NCBI GenBank assembly: GCA_030429565.1
Contig: JAUIFE010000034.1
Location: 20,362-84,361 of the forward strand
Reading direction: 5' to 3'
DNA length: 64,000 nt
DNA from: Holophagae bacterium
GTDB lineage: Bacteria; Acidobacteriota; Holophagae; Acanthopleuribacterales; Acanthopleuribacteraceae
Below the pieces are notes generated by a model. The model saw only the letters and a program-made list of their open reading frames with translations, was not told the origin of the DNA and made no database searches. The position numbers were made by a program, and so were the translations under genes. Position 1 is the stretch's first letter, and each line of letters starts with the position of its first letter. Positions 46,201 to 61,200 of the stretch are shown here, one piece after another.

Positions 46201-49200
46201 AGTTTCTGCTGCAGCCCGTGCTGGAAGGCGAAACCACGCTATACGCCAAAGCCCGCGACAGCGAACGCAAGGCCGCCGTCACGCTCGACATCGCGGTCGT
46301 CAACGGCGCCCCGGTACCGGTCGAGAACTTGGACGTGAGCCTGGGCGGCGTCGCCAACATCAGCGGCCTCGTTACTTACAGCGACGGCACACCACTGCGG
46401 ACGGGCAATGTCACGCTCGAGGTGACCGACCTAGACCTGACACTCAATACCTTGATTCAGGGCGACGGCCGTTACCACTTCACCCAAGTGCCGCTGGGCG
46501 ACTACAGTCTACGGGCGTTGGATCGCCGTTTCGACAAACTCTCGGAACCCGTCCTTACCAGCGCCGACAGCGATGGCGCAACCGTCACCCAAGATCTGAT
46601 CTTTCAACCCAGCTACGAGCTGACCGGTCGCTTGATGGGCACCAACGGCGCGCAACCGGTCGACGGCGGCCTGGTCGAATTGTGGCGCCCCGACCCAGAT
46701 CGCCCGGAAGACCTGACCTTGATTTACGCGGCCTACAGCGACCGCGACGGTTATTTCCGCATTGAACACGTTTATCCCGGCCCCTACCAACTCGTGGCGG
46801 AAGATCCGGCCTTAACCGGTAACTACAGCGCCCCATTCACCATGCCGAATGAAGATTTGGACCTGCCCGCAATCAGCTTGCGTACCCGTGCCTGGATGCT
46901 GGGTTCACTCACCGACGGCGACGGCGACCCGTTTATCCTGGGCACCGTCACCCTGACCCAAAACGGTCGCGCCACCACAAAACGCCTCAACCCCGACGGC
47001 ACCTTTGACTTCGAAGAGCTGGAAGTCGGTTCTTATGCGCTGAGCTACAACCTCAACGGCGGTTGGATCCAAGGCCAAACCTCGGGCTTGTTGACCCCGG
47101 GCGCCAACAGTGTGCCGATCATTGAGGTCGCGACGCACAGCTTGACGGGTCGCGCGATTTTGATTCGCACGCCGGCCGCAAAACCCTCGGTCCAGGTAAC
47201 GGTAAACAACAAGACGCGGGCCGCCACGCTCAACGCCGCCGGCGACTTTGTCTTCGACGGCGTCCCCGCCGACCAAGCCCTCAATCTTCGCCTGCAATAT
47301 GCCGGTCACCAACGCAACCTAACACTTGACCCGCTCAGTGCCGACCGTGAATTAGGCGATCTCTACCTCGACACCACGCCACCGAGCATTGCCTTTGCCG
47401 ACAACGGCGCCACGGTCACCAGCACGCCGTACCGCATGGTGTTTAACCTCACCGAAAACGACCCCGACTCGGCGGTTGATGTGCAGGCGGGCCAGGTTTC
47501 GGTCAACGGCGTCGACATAAGTGACGGGTTCACCAACGACGGCGTCAGTCTTGTCGCCGACTTCGATCCATTCCCAGCGGGTTTCGTGCTCGGCAACAAC
47601 CAAATCCAGGTCACGGTCGCCAACCAACACGGCGCGCAAGCGACGGCCGAGTTCCAGTTGACGCTGGATCTCAACGGGTTGGGTTTGGTGGTCCAACTGC
47701 GCCGCGGCGGCAACCCTGTCATCGGCCAAGTCCGCCTCGACGACGGCACCTGGCGCACGACGGACGACAACGGTCGACTGAGCTACAACGGCATCGTCCC
47801 CGGCCGTCACAGCCTCAAAGCACGCGACGGTGAATTCGGCGGCCGTGCCGGCCTGAATTTGGTCGACGCAGTCAATCAAACGGAAACTATTGATTTGACG
47901 CCTTTTGGCAACTATCGCGGCCGCGTCCTCGACCTGGACGGCAACCCCGTCGCCGACGCGACCCTCCAAATCGGTGCACACCAGGAGCACACCAACAGCG
48001 ACGGCACCTTTTTGTTCGATTACCTGAATCTGAGCGACCACATCTTGGTGGTCAGCCACGCGTCGACCGGAACGGCCTTGCAACCGGCGGCGCTGAGCCA
48101 AAACGGTGAAACGCTGGACCTGGGCGATCTGAACCTGGAAGCGCTCGGTGCGGTCGCCGGCATTGTGTTTGACGACGACGGCGTGACACCGATTGGCGGT
48201 GCGTCCCTGCGTTTGCAGGTGGCCGGTTTACCGGCGCAACTCGAGCAAACCACGGTCAGCGGCAGTGATGGTCGCTTCCAGTTCGACAACGTGCTCGCTC
48301 GGGACTTCACCGTCTCGGCGACCTCGGCCGACGGGCAACGCAGTGATGCCGCCGGCGGCACCGTGTCGGGTCAAAACCAAACCGCGCAGGTCACCCTGAT
48401 TCTGAGCCCGGCCGCCGATTTGATCGGACGCCTGCTGGATCGCGACGGTGCCGTCGTTGGCGCCACCGAGGTTGCGGCCGTCAGCGCGGGCTTGCGCGTT
48501 ACCACCGTCAGCGACGATGCCGGCCGCTTCAGTTTCAACGGGTTGCCCTACGGCGAATACCAGCTCCAAGTCGAAGCGCGCGACCTGCTGCAGTACTTAA
48601 ACACGCCACAAACCGTCGACAGCGACAGCATCGATGTCGGTGACCTAACCTTGATTACCGATCAAGTCCCCACCATCAACGCCTTCGCCTTCCCCGATCG
48701 CTACGATTTGGCGACCCGTCCACAAATCCTACTCAACGCCGCTGACGACCGAGCCCTCGCCCGCTACGTCCTCAGTTTCAGCGGTGCCTACGTCGGCAGT
48801 GTGGGGGGCAACCTGAACGGCACCGACGTGGAACGCGCAATTAGTCCCGCCATTCCGGGTACAGCGACGGAGGGCGTGATCACTTGGCGCCTGACGGTCC
48901 TTGACCAGTGGCGGCAAACGGCAATTTTAGAAGGCCAAAGCACGCTGGTCTACGACAGTGGCGGGCCCAGCCTGACGCTCAATGAACCCCAAGCCGGTGC
49001 GACCTTTCTCGAAGGCGACACCATCACGGTCGCGGCCGATGCGACGGACCCCGCCGGCATTAACCGCATCGAAGCCACCCTCAACGGCAATGCGGTCGGC
49101 AGCGACAATACGCGCCCCTACACGATCGACTTCCTCGCACCCGGCGTGGTCGACCCCGAGGTACAAACCCTGTCGGTCACCGCGGTTAGTGCCCGAGGCT

Positions 49201-52200
49201 TGAGCACCACCGTCACCCGCGACCTGCTGATTTCACCGCGTTCCAGCGCAGGCGGTCCGCAAGTGAGCCTGCGTGCGCCGGAAAACGGCATCCCCCTACC
49301 CTTTAACCTGCAAGGCGGCCTGTTGTTGGCGGTCAACGCCGCCGCCGAAGACGCCGACGGCTTGGAAAGCGTGCTCGTCGAAATCAACGGCAACGCGGTC
49401 CACAACGCCGCCGTCAGCGGCACCAACGCCGTCATCGATGAACGCCTGCCGCTACCGGCCGAATTCAGCGACGCCGCCGACGTACTCGTCGAGGTCACCT
49501 TCACCGACCTCGGTGGCAACCCGACCAAGGTCATCACGCGGGTGATCAACGCACCGCTAGCGGACGACGCCGAAGTGTTTAGCGCGGCCAATCCGCTGAC
49601 GCTGGAATCCTGGGACGTGCGCCTGCGCGACAAAACGGTCGTGCTGGCCGGTGGCGCCCACATCATTGACGGCGCCCATCAGTTCGCCGCCTTGGTGCTG
49701 GTTAACGACGCCCAGTTGAGCCAAACCGCGACCAGCAGCGACAGCAGTTTGCCGGCCTGGACCGATTTGACCCTGACCGCGGGGTTGGTCATCGATTTCG
49801 GTGCGGCCATCGACCTCAACGGTAAGGGCTACCGTGGCATGCCGCCGGGCGTCGGCAGCGGCAGCGTTCACTCGGCTCACGGTGGTTTGCCCTACGGCGG
49901 CACCGATACCAGCTACATCTACGGGTCGGTGTTCGAACCCAGCAAACCTGGCTCACGTCGCGGCGGCGGCGCGGTCAAAATCAGCGCCGACAGCTTGTGG
50001 CTGGCCGGCGACATTCACGCCAACAGCCAATTGACCGGGTCTTACCTCGGCTCCGGCGGCAGTATCTGGCTCACCGGCACGACCTTTGCCGGTCGCGGTC
50101 AGGTTACCGCCAACGGCTTCTTCGACGCTTACCTGGGTTCCACCTCCTTGGGCGGCGGCGGCGGCCGCATTGCCATTTACGGCCCGTTCAGCGGTGAAGC
50201 CCAAGCCTTTGGCGGCATCAACGCCGGTGCCGGCACCGTCTACCTGCGCCACAACGACAGTGACCGCCTGGTAGTCGCCAACCACCCCGAGGCGGTTCGG
50301 TTCAACCTGACCTGGCTGCCGACTTTAACCGACGTGGTTGTCGGCAGTGAGGTCTATGTCACCGACGAAATCAGCCCGCAAGGCATTCCCCGCCAAGTAC
50401 TGAGTTTCATCGATCCACCGGTTTTGACGCCCGATGTGTTCATTGGTCAACGCGCCTTTAACAGCGCGGCACCCGACAGCTCGGCCCGCATCGCCAACCA
50501 AACCGACACGCGCTTGTTCAGCCAAGGTGAAACGCGGTTTGGCGACTTCGCCGACGGCGACCTGCTCAGCGTCGCCTTCGCCGTCGACCACATCGAGGTC
50601 CGCGACAACGCCCACTTCCGCCTCGATCACGACCCCGGCGCGGTTTTCTCCGTCACCAACGCCCACCTCGACTTCGGCACCCGAAGTATGGCCTTCGGCG
50701 ACGGGCGCCTACTTTTCGGTGACCGCGGCCAAGTGACAGGTCATCTGACACTTGCCGACGCGCTTACCATCACCGACGCCGCCTCGCCACGATTTAACGG
50801 TTCGCTGCGCTTACCAGAACTCACGATCAACACCGGCCGCTTTGAAATCAACGGCAGCTTGGATGCGGATCGCCTGGTCGTCGCGGCCGAAGCCGTGCTG
50901 GCCACGCCCAACGAAACCGACGATGCGGTCATGTATTTGACCGCGCCGGTCATGGAAATCGACGGTCGCTTGGAAAGCACCCATACACGCAACAGCGCCA
51001 ACTATCGCGACAACGCCAACCGCTACCACGCTAGCCACGGCGGCTTCGGCGGCGGCGGCGGTTTCGTCGAATACGATACGCAAACAACCCTCGGCTCGCT
51101 GTACCAACCCGAAACCATCGGGGCCGTCTACAACAATAACTTCGGGTCCGGCGGCGCCATTCGCCTCGATTTCGACAGCTTGAACCTCAACGGTGCCATC
51201 AACACCAACGGCCAACCCAACAGCCGTGGTGCGGGCGGTTCAATCCTACTGCAAGGTCAAACCCTGAGCGGCGACGGTGACTTGGCGGCCGACGGCAGCC
51301 AAGGTTATTACACCGGCGGCGGCGGTCGCATTGCCATTCGCGTCAACGACATCACAGCCTACCGTGGTGCGGTCAGCGCGGTTGGCGGCAACTACAGCAC
51401 GTCCAACATCAAGTTCAAAGCCGGTGCGGGCACGATTTTCTATCAAACCGACACCTGGCCTAACGGCCGCTTGGTACTCGACAACCAAGGCACGATCAGT
51501 CGACCCGGCTCGACCTACTTGCCGAGCCTGGGCCGACACGTGCTCAGCGAAGCAGGTGGTGGCGCCACGCTCAATCTCGACGGCTTACCGGCCTTTAACG
51601 CATTGGCCGGTTTGCACCTACTGCTCGAAGACGGTCGTACCGCGCGCATCGGCGGCAACGATGAAACGACCTTGCAAGCGGCAAGCGGACAAAACTTCCC
51701 GAACCTGACCGCCGGCGACGCAGTTCACGGCCTCCACGTGCTCGACGTTTTGGAGGTTCACGGCAACGCCAACCTCAAAACCGACGACCACTTGCGCGTG
51801 CTGCAGCAGTTGATTGCCGATGACGGCGCCATCGATGCCGCAAGCATCAGCCTGCCCGCCGGTTTTAGCTACCGTGACGGCAGCTTGGAACTGTTCCAGG
51901 ACCCGGGTTTAACCGATCTCGAACTGGACAACTTCCGCTTGACCGTCCACTTCCCGCTCAATCTCAACAGCTTAACGCTAACCAACGGCGCCGAGCTGTA
52001 CAGCACGACCGACGTCGTTGCGACCACGACACGCGTGCTTGACGGCACCTTGATCATCAACGGCGCCCTGCGCGGCGACAGCCTTGAAGTCGCCGAAACC
52101 GGCACACTGCGCACCCCGAATGCGGTGGTCGATGCGGGCCTACTGATCGAGGTGGCGCAAATCGACATTGCGGGCAACATCCTGGCCCACAGCAATCCCA

Positions 52201-55200
52201 ACAGCGGCAACGCCGACAACCGCTACCGAGGTAGCCACGGCGGTTACGGCGGCCAGGGCAGCCAGGTCGATTTGAATGTTCAGCAAACCTACGGAACCTT
52301 GTACTATCCGCAAACCAACGGCAGTGCGCGAACCACCATCGATCAGCCTGGTGGCCGCTTGCACCTGCGCTTCACCAACCTCAACCTGAGTGGTTCAATC
52401 AACGTCGACGGCAATGCGATCAACTCGCCTGGCGGCTCGATCCTGCTGGAAGGTCAACGTATCGCCGGCAGCGGTGCTCTGAGCGCCAACGGCTTCGGCG
52501 GTTACTCCAGCGCCGGCGGTGGTCGTATCGCACTGCTGGTGGAAGATCTGCAGAACTACGACGGGGCGGTCACCGCGTTCGGCGGTGTCTATGGCAGCAA
52601 CAACGACAATTTCCAGGGCGGGGCGGGCACGGTATTCTACCGCAACAGTCAGTGGCCCAATGGACGCTTGGTCGTCGACAACAACGGCACCACCGCGCGC
52701 GCCGGGTCAACCACCTTGCCAGGCCTCGGCCAACGCACGGCCGACAGCGCCACCGGCGGCGACAGCATCAGCGGTTTCGGCTATCCGGCCTTTAACAGCC
52801 TGCACGGGCTTTACCTAATCTTCCCCGACGGCAGCGAACAACGACTCGAACGCCACAGTCAAAACGAACTGTTCCCTGCCGAAGGCGCGACCTTCCCGAG
52901 CTTGGCGGTGGGTGACACCTACAGTGCGGTGCACATCTTCGACGTGTTGGAAATCCAAGGCAACGCGCAACTGCGCAGCATCGACGGTATTCGGGTGTTG
53001 GAGGAGTTCATCATCGGCGAAGGCGGCATCGACACGCCCGACCTCGACGTCCCCACCGATACCGTCCTGCGCGACGGTTCGTTGGAATTGTTCGAGAACC
53101 CCGGTTACACCAGTTTGGCTTTGGACAACTTCCAACTGAGGGTGCACTTCCCGCTGAACCTCGAAAGCTTGCGGCTTGAGAACGGTGCAAGCCTGACCAG
53201 TGAGCACCTCATTGAAAGCAGTAGCACCGACATTATTGACGGTACGCTCACCTTAGACGGCACATTGCGTGGTGATCGCCTGCTCGTCGCCGCGAACGGC
53301 ATGGTGCAAACACCGGAGAATCGGGCCGACGCAGGCTACTTCCTCGATGTCACCGAGATCGAGGTGGCCGGCGCGCTGCGCGCCCACGCCAACCCCAACA
53401 GCGCCAACGGCGACAATCTTTACCACGCAACCCATGGTGGCTACGGCGGTTCGGCAGGCAGCATCGACTACGACGTGCAACGCACGTACGGCAGCCTCTA
53501 CCAACCCGAAAACGGTGGTGGCGGTAGCTATCGCTCCGGTCAGCCTGGCGGCCACATTCGCGCGCGCTTCAGCACCATGACGCTGAGCGGCTTGATCGAT
53601 GTCGACGGGATCGGCACGCGCTCGGCGGGCGGGTCGGTACTGCTCGAAGGGCAAAGCTTCAGCGGCACGGGTCCAATCAGCGCCAACGGTTACACCAACT
53701 CGTACACCGGCGGAGGCGGCCGTATCGCCTTGTTGGTGGAAGACCAAGCGGGTTACAGCGGCCTGGTCACGGCTTACGGTGGCCGCCAGAACACATCGCG
53801 GCTGGATTTCCAGGCGGGTGCCGGCACGGTTTTCTATCGCGATGCAACGCGTTGGCCCAACGGCAAACTGGTCATCGACAACAACGGCACGACGACGCAC
53901 CCTGGCTCAACAACCTTGCCCGGTCTCGGTGAGCGCACCCTGTCCGAGGACAGTGACGGCAGTGCTTTGGCCGGTGACTTCCCCGCCTTCCACGACCTGA
54001 TCGGCTTGCACTTGCTGTTCCCCGATCAGAGCTTGCACCGCATCGCCTACCACGACAGCACACGCCTGTTGCCGGCCGAAGGCAGCACCTTCCCGGCCTT
54101 GGCGGCGGGTGAAACCTATCGCGGCGTGCACCTGTTAGACGAACTGATCATTCGCGGCGAAGGGCAGTTGCGCACGGTCGACGGCCTGCGCGTGCTCAAT
54201 CGCTTAGAAGTCGCCGGCGGCGGCATCGACAGCCCGGCACTTGAGGCACCGGCTGATTTCATCTACACCGATGGGGCGCTTGCCCTGTACCAAGACCCCG
54301 GTCTCAGTGAGTTGACCCTGGACAACTTTCACCTGACGGTGCACTTCCCACTCAACCTGACCAACCTCACCCTGCGCAACGGCGCCACCCTCACCGCCAC
54401 GCGCGATATGGACGTGGCTGTGACCGTCATTGAAGACGGCAGCCTGATCCTCAACGGCCGTTTGCACGGCGACAGTTTGAACCTGGCGGCAACGGGCCGC
54501 ATCCAAACGCAAATCAACCTGCGCGACGCCGGCTTGGTGCTTGACGTCACCGACATGACGCTCGCGGGCGACATCATCGGTCAGAGCACCAGCAATAGCA
54601 ACAACACCGACAACCGCTTCTTCGCCAGTCACGGTGGCTACGGTGGCGTGGGTGGCCAGGTCAACTACGACAACGTCGCCACCTACGGCTCCTTGTACCG
54701 TCCGCAAACGATTGGTTCGGCACAATATAACGGCACCGGTCCCGGCGCACGCGTCCATTTGATCTTCGACCAGCTCGACTTTAGCGGCACGATTAATGTC
54801 GACGGAAGCGCCGCCCGCTCGGCCGGTGGCTCGATCTTGCTTGAAGGCAACCGTTTGGTTGGCGCCGGCAACCTCAGCGCCAACGGCCGCAGCGAGTATT
54901 ACACCGGCGGCGGCGGTCGCATCGCCGTCCTGGTCGCCGACCAAAGCGGCTACAGCGGCGGCGCCACCGCCTTTGGTGGCGGCTACAACACCAGCAACCT
55001 CGGTTTCCAAGCCGGCGCGGGTACGGTGTTCTATCGCGACGCCGACCGCTGGCCCAACGGCCGTTTGGTGGTCGACAACAACGGCACCCTGTCGCGACCT
55101 GGCTCCACGACCTTGCCAGGCTTGGGACAACGCACGGCTGCTAACGCCGGTGACGGCACCAGCATTACCACAACCACCTTGCCCGAGTTCAACGGCCTCA

Positions 55201-58200
55201 CCGGCTTGCACCTGCGTTTCGCCGATGAGACGACCGTCCCCGTCGGCAGCCACGACGCCAACACCTTGCTTCCGGCGAGCGGCCAGAGCTTCCCGGCTGT
55301 CGCGGTGGACGAATCCTTTAGCGGCATTCACATCTTCGACGTATTGGAAATTCGCGGCAACGCCAACCTCAAAACCATCGACGGCATTCGCGTTTTGTCC
55401 GAACTGGTTCAAGGCGAAGGCACGATTGATACGCCCGACCTCGACATCCCCGGCAACGGCGGCATGAGTAACGGCAGCATTGAGTTGGTCGAGGATCCCG
55501 GCTACGACTTTTACGAGCTGGACAACTTCCAACTGACCGTTCACTTCCCCATCGACGTCGAACGGCTGCAACTGCGCAACGGCTCGAGCTTGACCACCGC
55601 CAACGGCACCATCATCGCCGGCAGCATTGACGTCGACGCGCTCAGCTCGCTCAACACGCGCCTGAATACGCCGGGCATCAGCCTGCGCATTGTCGCCGAC
55701 GACATCACCGTTGCAGGAACGATTCGCGCCGTCGGCAATGCCATGACCGACAACCCCGACGGCATGCACAACGGTTCACACGGTGGTCAGGGCGGTTCCT
55801 ACCGCAACCGGAATTTGGCGCCTTCTTACGGGAGCTTCTACGAACCACGCGACGCCGGTACGGGCACCATTCCGGGCGGCTTTATCGAGATGGAATTCAA
55901 TACGCTGCAACTCGACGGCAGCATCGACGCCGACGCGTTGGCCGGCAACGGCTACTCCAGTGGCGGCGCGATAATGCTGCGCGGTAACGTCTTGCGCGGC
56001 GCGGGCCTGCTCACGGCCAAAGGCGGCGCCAACTTCCGCGACGCTTCCGGCGGCGGTCGCATTGCCGTCCACGTGCCTGACACCGGCGCCTTCACCGGCA
56101 CTGCCGAAGCTTACGGCGGCCATCCCGGCATTAATGTCGACCAGTACCGCGCCGGCGCCGGCACCATCTTCTTCCGCACCGACGTCTGGCCCAACGGTCG
56201 TCTGATCATCGACAACGGCGGCGTCAACAGCTTGCCCGCCTCGACCACCATCTTGGGCGTCGGCGAACAGGTGCAATATGAACCCACCGGCGAACCGCTG
56301 TTCTACGGTGGCGACCTGCCCCGTCGCGGTGGCCTGCGCGGCAGCCAACTGGTATTCCCGGACGGCCAGACCCGCGTCATCACCGAAAATACCGCCACCA
56401 CGCTGACCGTCGCCAACGACGACCAAAGCTTGCCGGCGGTGACCGAAGGCGACGTCCTCACCGGTCTGCACGTGCTCGATGTGCTTGAGGTTCGCGGCGG
56501 CGCCAATCTGCGCTCCATTGACCCGATTCGGATTGAGCAAAACCTGATCCTCGACAACGGTCTCATCGACACACCGTCCTTGACCTTGCCCACGAACTAT
56601 CAATTCGCCAACGGCAGCGGAGAGCTGACGGTTGACCCCGGTCTGCCCAACCTGACCCTGGACCAATACGACCTCAAGCTGTCGGTGCCGATCGGTCTCG
56701 ACAACCTGACCTTGCGGAACGGTGCCAACCTGGAGATCAACCAGCCCATCGCCGTCGCCCAACACATTGAGATCGGCGCGGAAAGCAGCATCTTCTCGCG
56801 AATGACCACTGACGACCTTAACCCCGACAACCGCTACCGCTCGAGCCACGGCGGTCACGGCGGCGGCTTCTCACCGGCGGCATCGGTACTCGGTTCGCCT
56901 TACCTGCCGCAAACCAGTGGTCGTGGCAACAGCACGGCGCGCACCGCCGGCGGCACCATCGAACTAACCTTCGCGACCATGACCGTCGACGGCAGCGTGG
57001 AAGTCGACGGCACCACCAACGGCGCCGGCGGTTCAATCCTCCTACGCGGCCAAAGCATTAACGGCGCGGGCCGCATCAGCGCCAACGGCGGCACCGAGTT
57101 CCGCGGCGCGGGCGGCGGCGGTCGCATTGCCTTGTTAGTTGAGGACCTCTCGCAAATGGGCGCAAGCGTCACTGCCTACGGCGGTCGCGCGGGCATCGGG
57201 CCGGCGAGCTACAACGCCGGCGCGGGGACCATTCTCTACCGCAACCAGAGCCAGTGGCCCAACGGCCGTTTGGTCATCGACAACAACGGCACCGTCACCC
57301 GTCCTGGTAGTACCGAATTGGTGAGCATGGGCACGATCCAGGTCGCCGAAGACAGTTTGGGTGCGCGCATCCGCACCGAACTTCTTCCGCCTTACAACGC
57401 CCTGACACAAATGTGGTTACGTTTCCCCGACGGCAGCAGTCACCGCATTGGTTCCAACAGCGAAGACACCCTGTATCCCGAAACAGGCGCGTCCTTCCCG
57501 CCCGTTCAGGCCGGCGAAACACTGACCGCCTTCCACCGCTTCGACGTCCTCGAAGTACGCGGCGAGGGCCAGTTGACGACCATCGACGGCCTGGAGATTG
57601 TGCAGGACTTCCGCTTTGAGGGCGGCAGCCTGGCGGCCGGCGACTTGCAATTACCGGCCGACGCCGGCTTGCGCAACGGATCACTGGACCTCTACAGCGA
57701 TCCCGGATTAAGCGATCTCAGCGTGGAGAACTTCCAACTCAACCTACACCTGCCCCTAACCCTCGACAGCCTGAGCTTGGGCGCCGACACCACCGTCAGG
57801 TCCGGTCACACGCTGAATGCGACCCGTATCGACATTGCGGCGACCGCGACCCTACAGGGCCTGCGCAGCGAGCTGGTGAGCAGCGACGAAACCGGCTATC
57901 GCAACAGCCACGGCGGTCTGGGCGGTGCGGTTGATACCAGTGATTACGGCACGCACGGCAGCTTCTACCGACCGCGCAACAGTGGTCGTGGCGACTATCC
58001 GTCGATGATCGGCGGCGGTCAAATCCACCTCGTTTTTGACGAACTGCAACTGGACGGCACGCTCAACGTCAGCGGCAGCGGGCGCACCGCCGGTGGTTCG
58101 ATCCTGCTCGAAGGGAATCGCCTGCTCGGCGGCGGCAGCTTGCAAGCCGACGGTGCGGCCGAATTCCGCAACAGCGGCGGCGGCGGTCGCATTGCCATCC

Positions 58201-61200
58201 ACGTCAACGACCTAAGCGCGTTTAGCGGCACCTGGAGCGCACGCGGTGGCCGCGCGGGTATCGGCCCGGCCCAGTACAACGCCGGTGCCGGCACCGTTTT
58301 CCTGCGCACCCCCAACGAGTGGCCTAACGGACGTCTGATCGTCGACAACGGCGACACCGAAACCGTACCCGGCTCAACTCGCTTGCCAGGACTCGGCAGC
58401 TTCATCCTTGAACAAGCCAACAGCGCCGACGAAATTCGCGGCAGTGGCTTCCCCGCCTTGGGCGGCCTAACCGGCATGCACCTCGTCTTCGAAAGCGGCG
58501 AGACCGTCGCAATCGGCGCCCACAGCTCAGACACGATCACGCCGCTGTCCGGCAGCTTCCCCATCCAATCGGAAGGCAGCGAAGTCTTCGGCTTGCACCG
58601 CTTGGACGTGCTCGAAATTCACGGGTTGGCCCAGCTCGTTACCGACGACGCCGTCGAAGTCTTGCAGGGTGTCGTTTGGAACGGCGGCGCGCTTCAAACC
58701 GGCACGCTGCAACTGCCGGCCGGCACCGTTCTCAACGCCGGCAGCCTGCAACTACACACCGACCCCGGTTTGCGCGATTGGGTGCTCGACGATTTCCAAC
58801 TCGACACAACTTTCGCGGCCGACCTCGACAGCCTGCAACTGCGCAACGGCGCGGGCTTGGACCTGAGACAACCGCTGGCAGCGGGCACTATCGACCTAGC
58901 GAGCGGCACGCGCATCACCGCCCGCGACCAAGGCGAAGCCGCCAACCCCGACAATCGTTATCATTCGAGCCACGGCGGCTACGGCGCCGTCGTCGACTAC
59001 GATACCGTGTCAACGCTGGGTAACCTGTACCAACCGCTCACCCACGGCCGTGCCTCCGGCGCGAATGTCTATGGCGGTGGCGCCGTCAGCCTCGATTTCC
59101 AAACACTCACGCTTGAGGGTGACATCGACGTGTCCGGCACCAACCACGGCGCCGGCGGCTCAATCTTCTTGCGTGGCGACGTGTTGACCGGGTCCGGCAA
59201 CCTGATCGCCAACGGTGGCAGCGAGTACCGCAGCGCCGGCGGCGGCGGTCGCATCGGCCTGTGGGTCGAAGACGTCAGCGGCCATACCGGCCAAGTCACC
59301 GCCTTCGGCGGCCGCTCCGGCATCAACGTCGCCAACTACAACGCCGGTGCCGGTACCGTTTTCTACCGCAACCAAAACCAATGGCCCAACGGCCGTTTGT
59401 TGATCGACAACGACGGCACCGTTTCGCCGGCGGGCTCGACGCGTCTGCCCAGCCTGGGCTCCTTCTTCCTCGAAGGCGCCGACGGTGATCGCATTTACGG
59501 CGAGTACCCCGCCTATCGCGCTCTGGTCGGCATGCGTCTCATCAACGATCTCGGCGATGAAACCGCGATTATCGACCAAGACGCTGAAAGCATTCAAGTC
59601 GCCGACGCGGCCGCATTAACCGCCGTCACTACTTATTTTGGTTTGCACCAGTTCGACGAGGTCGAGGTTTACGGTGCGGCCAACTTCACCACTGACGACG
59701 GCGTGCGCGTGCTCGAACGCTTGGTTGTCGCCGACGACAGTAATTACACGGTTGCCTTTGAAGACAGCCCAGCGGCGGAAAAAACCGATCGCAGGTTTTC
59801 CGACCGGCTGGAATTCGATAGAGGCGTCAGACACTATCGCGGCGACTATCAACTGCATCCAAATGAAGCCTTGGTTTTGCGCGAGCCAACAAGGTACGGC
59901 ACCTTGGTCGTGCCTGCCGGTACCTCGCTCACCGCCCATGCCTCGCTCGAAGTCGAAACCCTGGTTATCAGTGGCGGTAACGTGCGCATCACACCTAGCA
60001 GGATTGGCAATCAGGCCGGTTTACAGGCGGGTCGCGTGCAACTCGAGGCCGGTCGCTTGGCCGTTGCCTCGCTGCTTTGTGGCGAGCTCCGCATCGGTAG
60101 GCACGCCTTCCTTGGGCCACCCCTGGCCACAGGGGTTCTGCGCCTCGATACAGCCCGCCTCCACCTTGCGGGCACGCTCGGCAGCAGTGAGGGGCAAACC
60201 TGGCTGGTCCACCCGGACGGTGCCGATACGCTCGCCGTCAACGGCGGCACCATGCTCGGCATCACCGCCATGCACGGCGGCATCCTCAAGGGCGCCGACC
60301 TCCGTGCCGCCGACCTCACCGTTGTCGGTGCACTGACGCTCACCGATTGCCAACTACAAGTCGAAAGCATCGCCGTCGACGCGCTGGCGCTCCAGCGCTC
60401 ACGGATCAAACCCACCGCAACCCAAGAGAAACTCGAAATCCACGTCGGCGGTGACCTCGTTATTGACCGCGACAGTGCCATTGATCTCGACGGCCTCGTG
60501 CGCAAGCCAGGATACCCCGCTCACGGCGGCTTACCGCAAGGGTTCGGCGTTGATCCCAACGGCGGGCGCACCTACGATTCACCGTTCCACCCCACCCAAA
60601 GCGGGCGCGGTACCGCCGCCGGCGGTGCCTTGGTGCTGCACGCACGGGAACTCCTGCTCGAAGGACGCATCAGCGCAGCCGGTCGCGACTTCAGCTCCGG
60701 TGGTGCACTGTTGCTGCACCTCGATCAACTGCTGGGCACGGGTCGCATCGACGTGGCCGGCGGCACCGTTGGGGGCCGCCACGCCAGTCAGGTCCGCGCG
60801 GCAGGCGGCGGGCGGATTGCCATCCATCTGAAAAAAGCCCTGACCTTCGCCGGTGCCATCGTGACCGGACAAGATGCCGCCGCCGGCAGTCTCGTCGTCA
60901 CGCAACCGGATCAAACACCGCTGACGCTCAACGGCTGGGGCGCCGACGCGCCCATCGCGGACGCCGGCTTCACCGGGTACCCGGTGCTGACCGCGCCGCC
61001 GCCCGACGCGTCTGACGGCGATACCTGGCTGTGGCTGACCACGCCGCTTGAGCCGACCGACGTCGCCGGCCTGTGGCTGCACCATCGCGGACACGCCGTG
61101 CGCGTGATCCAAGCCGTCCGTCACAATGGCCAACTCGGTGTCCAACTGGCCGCCTCACTCGAAATCGGCGCAGCGCCCATACGCTTCGACCTGCCCAACA

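Noticed and set aside
54204..55769. 521-codon minus-strand ORF inside the giant gene, plus dozens of smaller ones there
   Set aside because: They lie antisense to the giant gene. Long antisense frames arise from its GC-rich, repeat-biased codons, and the translations show no domains or start signals.
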